This document shows positions 48,573-56,576 of a stretch of 64,000 nucleotides of DNA, one piece after another. A program made the translations under genes and the position numbers. Origin of the DNA: Euzebya pacifica (GTDB lineage Bacteria > Actinomycetota > Nitriliruptoria > Euzebyales > Euzebyaceae); assembly GCF_003344865.1 (NCBI RefSeq), contig NZ_CP031165.1:5461910-5525909 (forward strand), in the 5' to 3' direction. The notes beneath the pieces were generated by a model, which saw nothing but the letters and a program-made list of their open reading frames with translations, was not told the origin of the DNA and searched no databases. Numbering within the stretch: the first letter of the stretch is position 1; each line of letters starts with the position of its first letter.

Positions 48573-49052
48573 GTGACGGCCTCCGGCCCGGGCCTGCCCG
48601 GACTGGGGTTGCCCGGACTGGACCCCGTCGATGCCGACCTCGTGGGACAGCTCCAGCGGGACGGGCGCATGTCGGTCAACGCGTTGGCCGAGGCCGTCGG
48701 CGTGTCGCGGGCCAACGCCTACCGCCGCCTGGATCGGCTGGCCGACGACGGCGTCATCACCGGCTACCGCGCCGAGGTCGACCCGGCCAAGGTGGGCCTG
48801 CCGGTCACGGTGCTGGTCCTGATCGGGGTCCAGCAGCGTCGTTGGCAGGACGTGCAGCGCTCGCTCGGCGACCTGCCGGGCCTGTCCTACCTCGCCGCCA
48901 CGACGGGTGAGTTCGACTTCCTGGCCCTGGTTCGCCTCAGCGATGTCTCCCAGCTGCGCGATGTGGTCCTGGAACACCTGCAGACGACCGCCGGCGTGGT
49001 GTCCACGCGGACGGTCTTCGTGCTCGACGAGTCCGGCAGCCCCCGCCCCTGA
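48573..49052 (+). CDS. Lrp/AsnC-family transcriptional regulator
   Basis: 159 residues. HTH: PVDADLVGQLQRDGRMSVNA, LAEAVGVSRANAYRRLDRLA. RAM/ligand domain: VTVLVLIGVQQRRWQDVQRS, LSYLAATTGEFDFLALVRLS, LEHLQTTAGVVSTRTVFVLD. These match the BkdR/LrpA type that senses amino acids. It is encoded next to the 2-oxoacid dehydrogenase E1-alpha gene in divergent orientation, so it is probably the control protein for branched-chain 2-oxoacid breakdown. Confidence 0.85.
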   Translation: MTASGPGLPGLGLPGLDPVDADLVGQLQRDGRMSVNALAEAVGVSRANAYRRLDRLADDGVITGYRAEVDPAKVGLPVTVLVLIGVQQRRWQDVQRSLGDLPGLSYLAATTGEFDFLALVRLSDVSQLRDVVLEHLQTTAGVVSTRTVFVLDESGSPRP

Positions 49053-49088
49053 CCCTCGCCTGTCGTGGCCGTGTGGTGGACTGGACCC

Positions 49089-50183
49089 ATGAGCGACGAG
49101 GTCCATCTCGATCTGGCCGGACACCCGGTGCGGATCACGAGTCACGACAAGGTCTTCTTCCCCCGGCGAGGCGAGACCAAGCTGGACCTGGTGCGCTACT
49201 ACGAGGCGGTTGCCGAGCCGTTGATGGCCACGATGGGCGGCCGTCCCGTCCTGCTGGAGCGGTATCCCGACGGCGCGCGGGGCAAGAGCTTCTGGCAGAA
49301 GCGCGTCCCCAAGGGTGCACCGGAGTGGCTGCGCACGACCACCGTGCAGACCGTCAACGGCACCCCCTCCAACGCCATGGTCGCCGCCGACATCGCCCAC
49401 GTCGCGTGGGCGGTCAACATGGGCTGTCTCGGCTTCCACGTGTGGCCGCTGCACGTCGACGACCGCGACGATGTCCTGACGTTCCCGGACCGGTCGACGT
49501 CGCGGATCGAGCACCCCGACATCGACGTGGAGCAGTGGGGCGGCGTGGACGAGCGGGAGATCGCTGACGAGCTGCGCATCGACCTCGACCCCACACCCAC
49601 GATCGGCTTCGACGAGGCCCGTGCGGCCGCCCGGCTGCTGCAGGAGCTGCTGGAGGAGCTGGGCATCGCCGCGTTCCCGAAGACCACCGGCAAGCGGGGC
49701 ATCCACGTCTACGTCCGCCTGGAGCCCCGCTGGGACTCCTACGAGGTGCGTGCGGCGGCGGTGGCGCTGGCCCGTGAGCTCGAGCGACGCCATCCGGAGA
49801 CGGTCACCGCCGCGTGGTGGAAGGAGGAGCGTGGACCACGCGTCTTCGTCGACTACAACCAGAACGCGCCGCACAAGACGGTGTTCGGTGCGTGGTCGGT
49901 GCGCGCGAAGGTGGGCGGCCAGGTGTCGACGCCGTTCGCGTGGGAGGACCTCGACCGGATCGACCCCGACGAGCTGACCATCGAGACGGTGCCCCGCAGG
50001 CTCGCCGCCGACGGGGATCCGTGGGCGGCGATGTACGACGCCCCCCAGTCGCTGGACGTCCTGCTGGACATGCACGACGCGGACATGGCCGCCGGGCTGA
50101 TGGACGCCCCATGGCCGCCCGTCTACCCGAAGATGCCCAACGAACCCTCCCGCGTCTCGCCCTCCCGGGCACGCAAGGACTAG
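49089..50183 (+). CDS. LigD-type polymerase/primase domain protein (NHEJ)
   Basis: 364 residues, a stand-alone PolDom without ligase or nuclease domains. It starts ITSHDKVFFPRRGETKLDLV and has GKSFWQKRVPKGAPEWL, VNMGCLGFHVWPLHVDDRDD, ELRIDLDPTPTIGF (catalytic Asp pair), FPKTTGKRGIHVYVRL and FVDYNQNAPHKTVFGAWSVR, all conserved in the family. Fills in or extends DNA ends in bacterial non-homologous end joining. No Ku or ligase gene is beside it; such separate Pol genes are common in actinobacteria. Confidence 0.9.
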   Translation: MSDEVHLDLAGHPVRITSHDKVFFPRRGETKLDLVRYYEAVAEPLMATMGGRPVLLERYPDGARGKSFWQKRVPKGAPEWLRTTTVQTVNGTPSNAMVAADIAHVAWAVNMGCLGFHVWPLHVDDRDDVLTFPDRSTSRIEHPDIDVEQWGGVDEREIADELRIDLDPTPTIGFDEARAAARLLQELLEELGIAAFPKTTGKRGIHVYVRLEPRWDSYEVRAAAVALARELERRHPETVTAAWWKEERGPRVFVDYNQNAPHKTVFGAWSVRAKVGGQVSTPFAWEDLDRIDPDELTIETVPRRLAADGDPWAAMYDAPQSLDVLLDMHDADMAAGLMDAPWPPVYPKMPNEPSRVSPSRARKD

Positions 50184-50272
50184 GTGCTCGACGGCCAGGA
50201 CCCCTCGGACGACAGCATCCAGTGCGCCATCAGCGAATGGCACATCATGTCCCGACGGTGTAGAACACCGAT

Positions 50273-51103
50273 ATGAAGGACTTCTCCACTCGGGTCGCCG
50301 CGATCACCGGAGCGGGGTCCGGCATCGGCCGTGCCCTCGCCGTCGAGCTGGCCGCATCCGGCTGCAACCTCGCCCTGTCCGACATCGACGCCGACGGCCT
50401 GGCCGGCACCGCCGAGCTGGTCGCGGACCGGAAGCTGGCCGTCACCACCGACGTCGTCGATGTCGCCGACCGCACGGCGATGCAGGCCTGGGCCGACGAC
50501 ACGGCCGAGGCCCACGGCGCGGTCCACCTCGTCGTCAACAACGCAGGTGTGGCGCTGGCCGGGACCGTGGAGGACACGCCGATGGAGGACTACGACTGGA
50601 TCCTCGGGATCAACCTCTGGGGCGTCATCCACGGCACGAAGATGTTCATGCCCCACCTCCGGGCGGCCGAGGAAGGCCACATCGTCAACATCTCCTCGGT
50701 CTTCGGGCTGTTCGCCCAGCCGTCGCAGAGCGCGTACAACGCCACCAAGTTCGCCGTCCGCGGATTCACCGAGGCGCTGCGCCAGGAGCTGGACATGGAC
50801 GGCGGCAACGTGTCGTGCACCTGTGTCCACCCCGGCGGCATCGACACCAACATCGCCCGGAACGCCCGGCTCGACAAGAGCCTCGCCGACGTCATGCCCG
50901 GGGATCAGGAGGATGTTCGCGAGGGCTTCCAGAAGGCGTTGCACGTCAGCCCCGAGGTGGCGGCCAGGCGCATCCTCAAGGGCGTCCGTCGCAACGCACG
51001 CCGCGTCCTCATCGGTCCCGAGGCCTACGCCGTCGACGCCATGCAGCGTGTCCTGCCGACGGCGTATCAACGGCTCGTCCCGCTGAGCACCAAGCTGCTC
51101 TGA
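50273..51103 (+). CDS. Short-chain dehydrogenase/reductase
   Basis: 276 residues. Cofactor motif VAAITGAGSGIGRALAVELA, the NNAG stretch VVNNAGVALAGTVED, catalytic Ser in IVNISSVFGLF, and YNATKFAVRGF with Tyr-x-x-x-Lys. The order and spacing are those of classical NAD(P)-dependent SDRs. The C-terminal substrate loop gives no clue. Single gene; a strong hairpin terminator follows. Confidence 0.9.
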   Translation: MKDFSTRVAAITGAGSGIGRALAVELAASGCNLALSDIDADGLAGTAELVADRKLAVTTDVVDVADRTAMQAWADDTAEAHGAVHLVVNNAGVALAGTVEDTPMEDYDWILGINLWGVIHGTKMFMPHLRAAEEGHIVNISSVFGLFAQPSQSAYNATKFAVRGFTEALRQELDMDGGNVSCTCVHPGGIDTNIARNARLDKSLADVMPGDQEDVREGFQKALHVSPEVAARRILKGVRRNARRVLIGPEAYAVDAMQRVLPTAYQRLVPLSTKLL

Positions 51104-51132
51104 GGTAGGCGTCGGCGAGCCGAACAACGGAT

Positions 51133-51178
51133 GGTGGTCGCCGTGCCGCCCCCCGTACAGGCCGGAACGGCGACCACC
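51133..51178 (+). terminator. Hairpin between convergent genes
   Basis: GGTGGTCGCCGT (51133-51144) pairs perfectly with ACGGCGACCACC (51167-51178) around a 22-base loop. It lies between the SDR gene and the convergent coiled-coil gene and could terminate both. Confidence 0.7.
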
Positions 51179-51199
51179 GATGGGGAATACCCCTGCGGA

Positions 51200-52228
51200 T
51201 CAGCCGTCCTTACGCTCCAGTTCCGTCAACGTCTCCTGGGCGACCGACAGCGCCTCCTCGGCCTCGGCCAGGGCCGCATCGGCCGGCCCGACCGCCGCGT
51301 CGGTCTCGGATGCCACGTCCAGGGCGGCGCGGACGGCCGCGTCCGCGCGCTGTACCTCGGCTTCGCGCGCCTTGAGCACCCGCCTGGCCTCTGCCGCGGC
51401 ATCCACGGCCTGCTGTCGGGCCGCCTCGGCGGCTGCGGCCTGCTCGGCTGCCCTGGTCGCGCGACGGCGCGCCCCGGCGGCGGTGGAGATCCGCTCGTCG
51501 CGTGTGGCACGCAGCCGGACGATGGTGCGTCGCAGCGTGGCGGCCTCGGCTGCCCTACGACGTTCCTCGGCCATGCGTGCCGCATCGGTTGCAGCGGCCT
51601 CCTCTGCCGCGGCGGAGGCGTCGTCATCCGGGGCCTGATCAGGCGCCGGTGCCGTCTCGGCCCCCGGCGTTGCCTCGTGGGGTTCGCCTCGACCGTCTGC
51701 CACCACCGACAGCGGCGCGAACCCGGTGAGGGCCAGCGTCGGGTCGGCGGTGTCGGCCGCGCGCGACAGGGTCCCCCGGCGGACGTCCTCGGCGAGCGCG
51801 TCGTCGACCGCGGCGGCCTGCAGCGTCCGCTGCACCGCGTCTCGAACCGCGACCGGCCACGAGGTTGCGTCCGGCGCCGCGGCGAGGACCGCATCGATGG
51901 CGTCGTGATGGGCCCTGACGGCCCCGCGGACGTCGACGCCGCTGACGCCGCTGAGCGCCCGCCGCTGCGCCGTCGCGAGGGCCTCACCGGCGACCATCGA
52001 CGCCTCGACCAGATCGGGGTGGGTCCGGGCCAGGTGGTTGATGGCCGCCGCCGCGACCGTCGGACGCCGCAACGCCTTCACCGCCGCGGCCGTGCTGCGG
52101 TCCCCCCGTGCCCGCAGCTCGGCCACGAGCGCATCCCGGCGCGCAACGAAGTCCGCGGGAGTCGCGTCGTAGAGCTCGATGGCGACAGCAGGTACCGGCA
52201 CAGGGCGAGCATGCCACCACCGGCGCAC
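51200..52228 (-). CDS. Hypothetical coiled-coil protein
   Basis: 342 residues (a GTG at 52201 is the alternative start). The N-terminus TPADFVARRDALVAELRARG, STAAAVKALRRPTVAAAAIN, LARTHPDLV is a pattern seen in many actinobacterial proteins of unknown function. From about residue 205 to the end the sequence is Ala/Glu/Arg-rich heptad repeats, certainly a long coiled coil. No membrane segment. Role unknown. Confidence 0.65.
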   Translation of the reverse strand: MRRWWHARPVPVPAVAIELYDATPADFVARRDALVAELRARGDRSTAAAVKALRRPTVAAAAINHLARTHPDLVEASMVAGEALATAQRRALSGVSGVDVRGAVRAHHDAIDAVLAAAPDATSWPVAVRDAVQRTLQAAAVDDALAEDVRRGTLSRAADTADPTLALTGFAPLSVVADGRGEPHEATPGAETAPAPDQAPDDDASAAAEEAAATDAARMAEERRRAAEAATLRRTIVRLRATRDERISTAAGARRRATRAAEQAAAAEAARQQAVDAAAEARRVLKAREAEVQRADAAVRAALDVASETDAAVGPADAALAEAEEALSVAQETLTELERKDG

Positions 52229-52368
52229 GGCTCCAGTCGTTCCCGTCCGACTGTTCGTAATCGCTCGTGTCAGCTATCGTCACGGACAGCCCGCCCCTCC
52301 CGCCGGGGCTGGCCAACGCCTTCACGACAGCGGTCCCCCGCCGCAACTCGGAAGCCACCCCCCTCACC

Positions 52369-52716
52369 ATGATGGATGACCCCGATGTCCTTCGGTTGAC
52401 GTTGTACGTCGCCGGGCGGACACCGCGCGCGGAACGGGCCCTCGTGAACCTGCGGCGGATCGTCGAGCACGAGCTGCACATGCCGTTCGAGCTGGACATC
52501 ATCGACGTCCTGGAACGTCCCGACCTGGCGGAGGACGCCCTGATCCTCGCCACGCCGACGCTGGTGAAGGAGTCGCCGCTGCCCGGACGCCGTTTGATCG
52601 GTGACCTCTCCGACACGCATCGGGTGATGGCTGGACTGCACCTTCCCGCGACGTCGCCCTCCGAGCCCGCTGGCGGAAGCGACCCCGCGGGCGGAAGCGA
52701 CGAGGTCCGTACCTGA
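52369..52716 (+). CDS. kaiB: KaiB-domain protein
   Basis: 115 residues from ATG 52369; a GTG at 52267 would add 34. The thioredoxin-like KaiB fold is very clear: LRLTLYVAGRTPRAERALVN, FELDIIDVLERPDLAEDALI, LATPTLVKESPLPGRRLIGD, LSDTHRVMAGLHL. In cyanobacteria KaiB works with KaiA and KaiC in the circadian clock. No kaiC lies in this window, so the partner, if any, is elsewhere; many non-cyanobacterial KaiB proteins act in stress responses. The C-terminus has a Gly/Ser/Asp tail of tandem GGSDPAGGSD. Confidence 0.85.
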   Translation: MMDDPDVLRLTLYVAGRTPRAERALVNLRRIVEHELHMPFELDIIDVLERPDLAEDALILATPTLVKESPLPGRRLIGDLSDTHRVMAGLHLPATSPSEPAGGSDPAGGSDEVRT

Positions 52717-52916
52717 CCGGTCCGGGGTCCTCCTGCCGGGCAGGGCCGACGAGGCGGACGGCTCGGTACCATCCACTGTCGTCCGCCGTCGCGGACGACC
52801 ACCGCGAGCACCCACCGATCGAGGCAACCCCTGCGGTCGAGGCTGCTCGGGGCACGCTTTCGCCGGCGACGGTGAGGATCCACCGCCCGGCCCGAACCCA
52901 TCGGGGTGTCACCCAC

Positions 52917-53990
52917 ATGCCAGGAACTTTCTCCCAGCTCAACGGCCACGAACAGGTCGTCTTCGGCCATGACGAGGCCTCGGGGCTGCGCTGCATCATC
53001 GCCATCCACTCCACGGTCCTCGGGCCGGCGCTCGGCGGGACGCGCATGTACCCCTACGACAGCGAGGAGGATGCGCTCGTCGACGTCCTCCGGCTGTCCC
53101 GTGGCATGACCTACAAGTCCGCGGTCACCGGTCTGGACCTCGGGGGCGGCAAGGCCGTCATCATCGGTGACCCGGCGACGGACAAGACCGAGGCGCTGCT
53201 GCGGGCGTACGGCCGGATGATCGAGTCGCTGAACGGCCGCTACGTGACGGCGTGCGACGTCGGCACGTACTCCGCCGACATGGGCATCATCGGTCGCGAG
53301 ACCCGGTGGGCGACCGGGTCGGAGGTCGTCGAGGGTGGGTCGGGCGACTCCGGTGTCATGACGGCCCTCGGGACCTATGTCGGGATCAAGGCCTGCGCCG
53401 AGCGCGTGTTCGACGACGCGTCGATGGCCGGCCGCCACGTGGCCATCCAGGGGGTCGGCAAGGTCGGCCGTCGGCTGGCGGAGCACCTCGCCGAGGAGGG
53501 CTGCAAGCTGACCGTCGCCGACGTCAACGAGGACGCCACCGCTGACCTGGCCGACCGCCTCGGCGCCGATGTGGTTGCCGTCGAGGACATCCACGCCGTC
53601 GACGCCGATGTCTTCAGCCCCAACGCGATGGGGGCCGTGATCAACGACGCGACCATCCCGCGGCTGCAGTGCCGCATCGTGGCCGGGGCCGCCAACAACC
53701 AGCTGGCCGACGCCCGGCACGGCCAGGTGCTGGCCGACGCCGGTGTCCTGTACGCGCCCGACTACGTGATCAACGCCGGCGGTGTCATCCAGGTCGGCGA
53801 CGAGCTGCACCCCGACGGCTACTCCGCCGACCGGGTCCGCGCCCGCGTCGAGCGGATCGGCGAACGGCTCGCCGCGGTCTTCGTCACCGCCGAGCGCGAG
53901 GGCCTGCCCACCGCCGAGGCCGCCGACCACGTCGCCGAGGAGCGCATGGCGGCTGTCGGTCGCCTGCGCAGCTTCCACCTGCCTCGTTAG
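52917..53990 (+). CDS. Branched-chain amino acid (valine/leucine) dehydrogenase
   Basis: 357 residues. Oxidative deamination of Val/Leu/Ile with NAD. Catalytic lysines are in MTYKSAVTGLDLGGGKAVII (Lys67, Lys79); the NAD fold is HVAIQGVGKVGRRLAEHLAE; IVAGAANNQLADARHGQVLA and YAPDYVINAGGVIQVGDEL are conserved in leucine/valine dehydrogenases. The product 2-oxoacids are substrates for the branched-chain 2-oxoacid dehydrogenase class encoded at 47-48 kb. ATG 52917 gives the family length. Confidence 0.9.
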   Translation: MPGTFSQLNGHEQVVFGHDEASGLRCIIAIHSTVLGPALGGTRMYPYDSEEDALVDVLRLSRGMTYKSAVTGLDLGGGKAVIIGDPATDKTEALLRAYGRMIESLNGRYVTACDVGTYSADMGIIGRETRWATGSEVVEGGSGDSGVMTALGTYVGIKACAERVFDDASMAGRHVAIQGVGKVGRRLAEHLAEEGCKLTVADVNEDATADLADRLGADVVAVEDIHAVDADVFSPNAMGAVINDATIPRLQCRIVAGAANNQLADARHGQVLADAGVLYAPDYVINAGGVIQVGDELHPDGYSADRVRARVERIGERLAAVFVTAEREGLPTAEAADHVAEERMAAVGRLRSFHLPR

Positions 53991-54003
53991 GACCTGACGC
54001 ACG

Positions 54004-54031
54004 AACGCCCCCTTCGAACGGAGGGGGCGTT
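54004..54031 (+). terminator. Bidirectional hairpin terminator
   Basis: AACGCCCCC (54004-54012) pairs with GGGGGCGTT (54023-54031), with inner pairs extending toward a GAAC loop. It is located between the dehydrogenase gene and convergent purM. Confidence 0.8.
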
Positions 54032-54047
54032 GTCGTGCGGGCTGATC

Positions 54048-55088
54048 TCAGGAGAGGCGGACGCCTGCCGGCCCGGTGACGCGGCCCATGACCCACGCCT
54101 CGACGTCGTGCTCCGACAGCAGGCCAACGGCGGCCTCGACCGCGTGCTCGGGCACCACGGCCACCATGCCCACACCCATGTTGAAGACGCGGAACATCTC
54201 CTCGCGCTCGACCTGGCCCAACCGGCCCATGAGCTCGAACAGCGGCCCCGGGGTCCAGCTGGACGTGTCGACGTCGGCGCCGAGCGACTCAGGCAGGACG
54301 CGGGGCAGGTTGCCCGGCAGCCCGCCGCCGGTGACGTGGCACAGCGCGTTGACGAGGCCGGCCTCGGCGAGGGCAAGGCATGGCTTGGTGTAGATCGCCG
54401 TCGGCTCCAGCAGCGCATCGCCCAGCGGGCGGTCCAGGCCGTGGTGCTCCGACAGGTCGAGGCCCTCCACGAGCCGACGTGCCAGGGAGTAGCCGTTGGA
54501 GTGCAGGCCGGACGCGGCCATCCCGATCAGCACGTCACCGTCCGACACGCGGTGCGGCCCGAGGATGGCGTCCTTCTCGACCATGCCCACGGCGAAGCCG
54601 GCAAGGTCGTAGTCGGTGGCAGGCATGACGCCGGGATGTTCGGCGGTCTCGCCGCCGACCAGCGCGCAGCCGGCCCTGACGCAGCCCTCGGCGATACCGG
54701 CGACCAGCTCGGTGACCACGTCGGGATCGAGCTTGCCGATGGCGACGTAGTCGAGGAACACCTGCGGCTCGGCGCCGGAGACCACGATGTCGTCGACGAC
54801 CATCGCGACCAGGTCGATGCCGACGGTGTCGTGGCGGCCGAGCTGTCGGGCGATGGCCAGCTTGGTGCCGACCCCGTCGGTGGCGGTCACGATGACCGGC
54901 TTGCGGTAGCGCTCGGTGTCCAGCTCGAACAGGCCACCGAAGCCGCCGATGGTGTCCAGCACGCCGGGGCGGGTGGTCCGGGCGACATGCGGCTTGATGC
55001 GCTCGACGACGTCGTCGGCGGCGTCGAGGTCCACACCGGCGGACGCGTAGGTCTCACCCCCCGTGGGGGTCGTGTCGTGGCTGCTCAC
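54048..55088 (-). CDS. purM: Phosphoribosylformylglycinamidine cyclo-ligase
   Basis: 346 residues. Makes AIR from FGAM with ATP. Conserved parts: YASAGVDLDAADDVVERIKP at the start, PVIVTATDGVGTKLAIARQL, TVGIDLVAMVVDDIVVSGAE, LVGGETAEHPGVMPATDYDL, GLHSNGYSLARRLV and HVTGGGLPGNLPRVLPESL. The GTG at 55088 overlaps the purF stop, so the two form one transcript. Confidence 0.93.
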   Translation of the reverse strand: MSSHDTTPTGGETYASAGVDLDAADDVVERIKPHVARTTRPGVLDTIGGFGGLFELDTERYRKPVIVTATDGVGTKLAIARQLGRHDTVGIDLVAMVVDDIVVSGAEPQVFLDYVAIGKLDPDVVTELVAGIAEGCVRAGCALVGGETAEHPGVMPATDYDLAGFAVGMVEKDAILGPHRVSDGDVLIGMAASGLHSNGYSLARRLVEGLDLSEHHGLDRPLGDALLEPTAIYTKPCLALAEAGLVNALCHVTGGGLPGNLPRVLPESLGADVDTSSWTPGPLFELMGRLGQVEREEMFRVFNMGVGMVAVVPEHAVEAAVGLLSEHDVEAWVMGRVTGPAGVRLS

Positions 55089-56515
55089 TGGGCGGTGTCC
55101 CACAGCGTCGCCATGGACGCCTTGCCGCGTTCGCGCTGCAGTGCCTCCACGGGGATCGGGTACTCGCCGTCGAAGCAGGCCCGGCACAGCGAGTCCTTGG
55201 GACGCTTGGTCGTCTCGATGAGTCCCTCCAGGGACAGGTAGGCCAGCGAGTCGGCCTTCAGGTACGCCCGGATCTCGTCGACCTCCATACCGGCGCCGAT
55301 CAGCTCGGCGCGGCTGGCCATGTCGATGCCGTAGAAGCACGGCCACTTGATCGGGGGGGCAGTGATGCGCAGGTGCACCTCGGCGGCGCCGGCGGCTCGC
55401 AGCATGGCGACCAGCTGGCGAGAGGTGTTGCCCCGCACGATGGAGTCGTCGACGACGACCAGTCGCTGGCGGGCGATGACGTCGGTCAGCGGGTTGAGCT
55501 TCAGCCGGATGCCGAGCTGGCGCAACGACTGGGTGGGCTGGATGAAGGTGCGACCGACGTAACGGTTCTTCGTCAGGCCCTCGGCGTAGGGGATGCCGCT
55601 TGCTGCGGAGTACCCGCCGGCGGCAGCCATGCCCGAGTCGGGAACGGGGATGACGAGGTCGGCCTCGACCGGCGCCTCCGACGCGAGCAGCTCGCCCATG
55701 CGGCGCCGGGCGGCGTACACCGACGTCTCGTCGGTCATGTGGTCGGGGCGGGCGATGTAGACGTACTCGAAGACGCAGCCCTTGGGCTGGGGCTCCTCGA
55801 AGTGGCGGCTGCGCAGGCCGCCTGCGTCGATGGTGACGATCTCGCCCGGCTCGACGTCACGGACGCGGACCGCGCCGACGATGTCGAGGGCCGCGGTCTC
55901 GCTGGCGACGACCCAGCCCCCACGCGCCAGCCGGCCGATGACCAGCGGACGGACCCCGTGGGGGTCCCGCGCCGCATGCACCGCGTGCTCGTCCATGACC
56001 ACCAGGGAGTAGGCCCCGGCGACCTTGGGCAGGACCTTGGCCATCGCCGCGTCCGTGGAGCCCTCGTGGGCGTCGCAGATCATCGCCGTCAGCAGGTCGG
56101 AGTCGCTGGTGCACTTGTCCCCGGCAGGGCCGAGGTCGCGGGCAAGCGCGCCGGTGTTGGTCAGGTTGCCGTTGTGGCCGACGGAGATCGCGGTGCCGTC
56201 CGGCGTCGTCCGGAAGGTCGGCTGGGCGTTGTCCCAGGTCGACGCGCCGGTCGTGGAGTAGCGGACGTGCCCGATGCCCTGGTGGCCGTCGAGGGCCGCC
56301 AGCCGGGTCTCGTCGAAGACCTGGTTGACCAGGCCCATCTCCTTGGTGACCAGGATGGAGGTGCCGTCGCTCACGGCGATGCCCGCAGACTCCTGACCAC
56401 GGTGCTGCAGCGCGTACAGACCGTAGTAGCAGAGCTTCGCGGCGTGCTCGGTGGGGGCGTAGACAGCGAAGACCCCGCAGGCGTCACGAGGCCCGGTGTG
56501 GGGGGAGGAGCTCAC
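55085..56515 (-). CDS. purF: Amidophosphoribosyltransferase
   Basis: 476 residues. First committed step of purine synthesis. A 12-residue propeptide precedes the nucleophile Cys13 in DACGVFAVYAPTEHAAK, as in the Bacillus type that is processed and binds an Fe-S cluster (late Cys residues in SLCRACFDGEYP). GHVRYSTTGASTWDNAQPTF, VGHNGNLTN and the PRPP site LVVVDDSIVRGNTSRQLV are all present. Starts at GTG 56515, 61 bases from the divergent kelch-like gene. Confidence 0.93.
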   Translation of the reverse strand: MSSSPHTGPRDACGVFAVYAPTEHAAKLCYYGLYALQHRGQESAGIAVSDGTSILVTKEMGLVNQVFDETRLAALDGHQGIGHVRYSTTGASTWDNAQPTFRTTPDGTAISVGHNGNLTNTGALARDLGPAGDKCTSDSDLLTAMICDAHEGSTDAAMAKVLPKVAGAYSLVVMDEHAVHAARDPHGVRPLVIGRLARGGWVVASETAALDIVGAVRVRDVEPGEIVTIDAGGLRSRHFEEPQPKGCVFEYVYIARPDHMTDETSVYAARRRMGELLASEAPVEADLVIPVPDSGMAAAGGYSAASGIPYAEGLTKNRYVGRTFIQPTQSLRQLGIRLKLNPLTDVIARQRLVVVDDSIVRGNTSRQLVAMLRAAGAAEVHLRITAPPIKWPCFYGIDMASRAELIGAGMEVDEIRAYLKADSLAYLSLEGLIETTKRPKDSLCRACFDGEYPIPVEALQRERGKASMATLWDTAQ

Positions 56516-56576
56516 GCCACACAGGGTAACGGGCGGCACGGTGGCATGGAGACCCGCGATACTGTCCTGCAGACGC

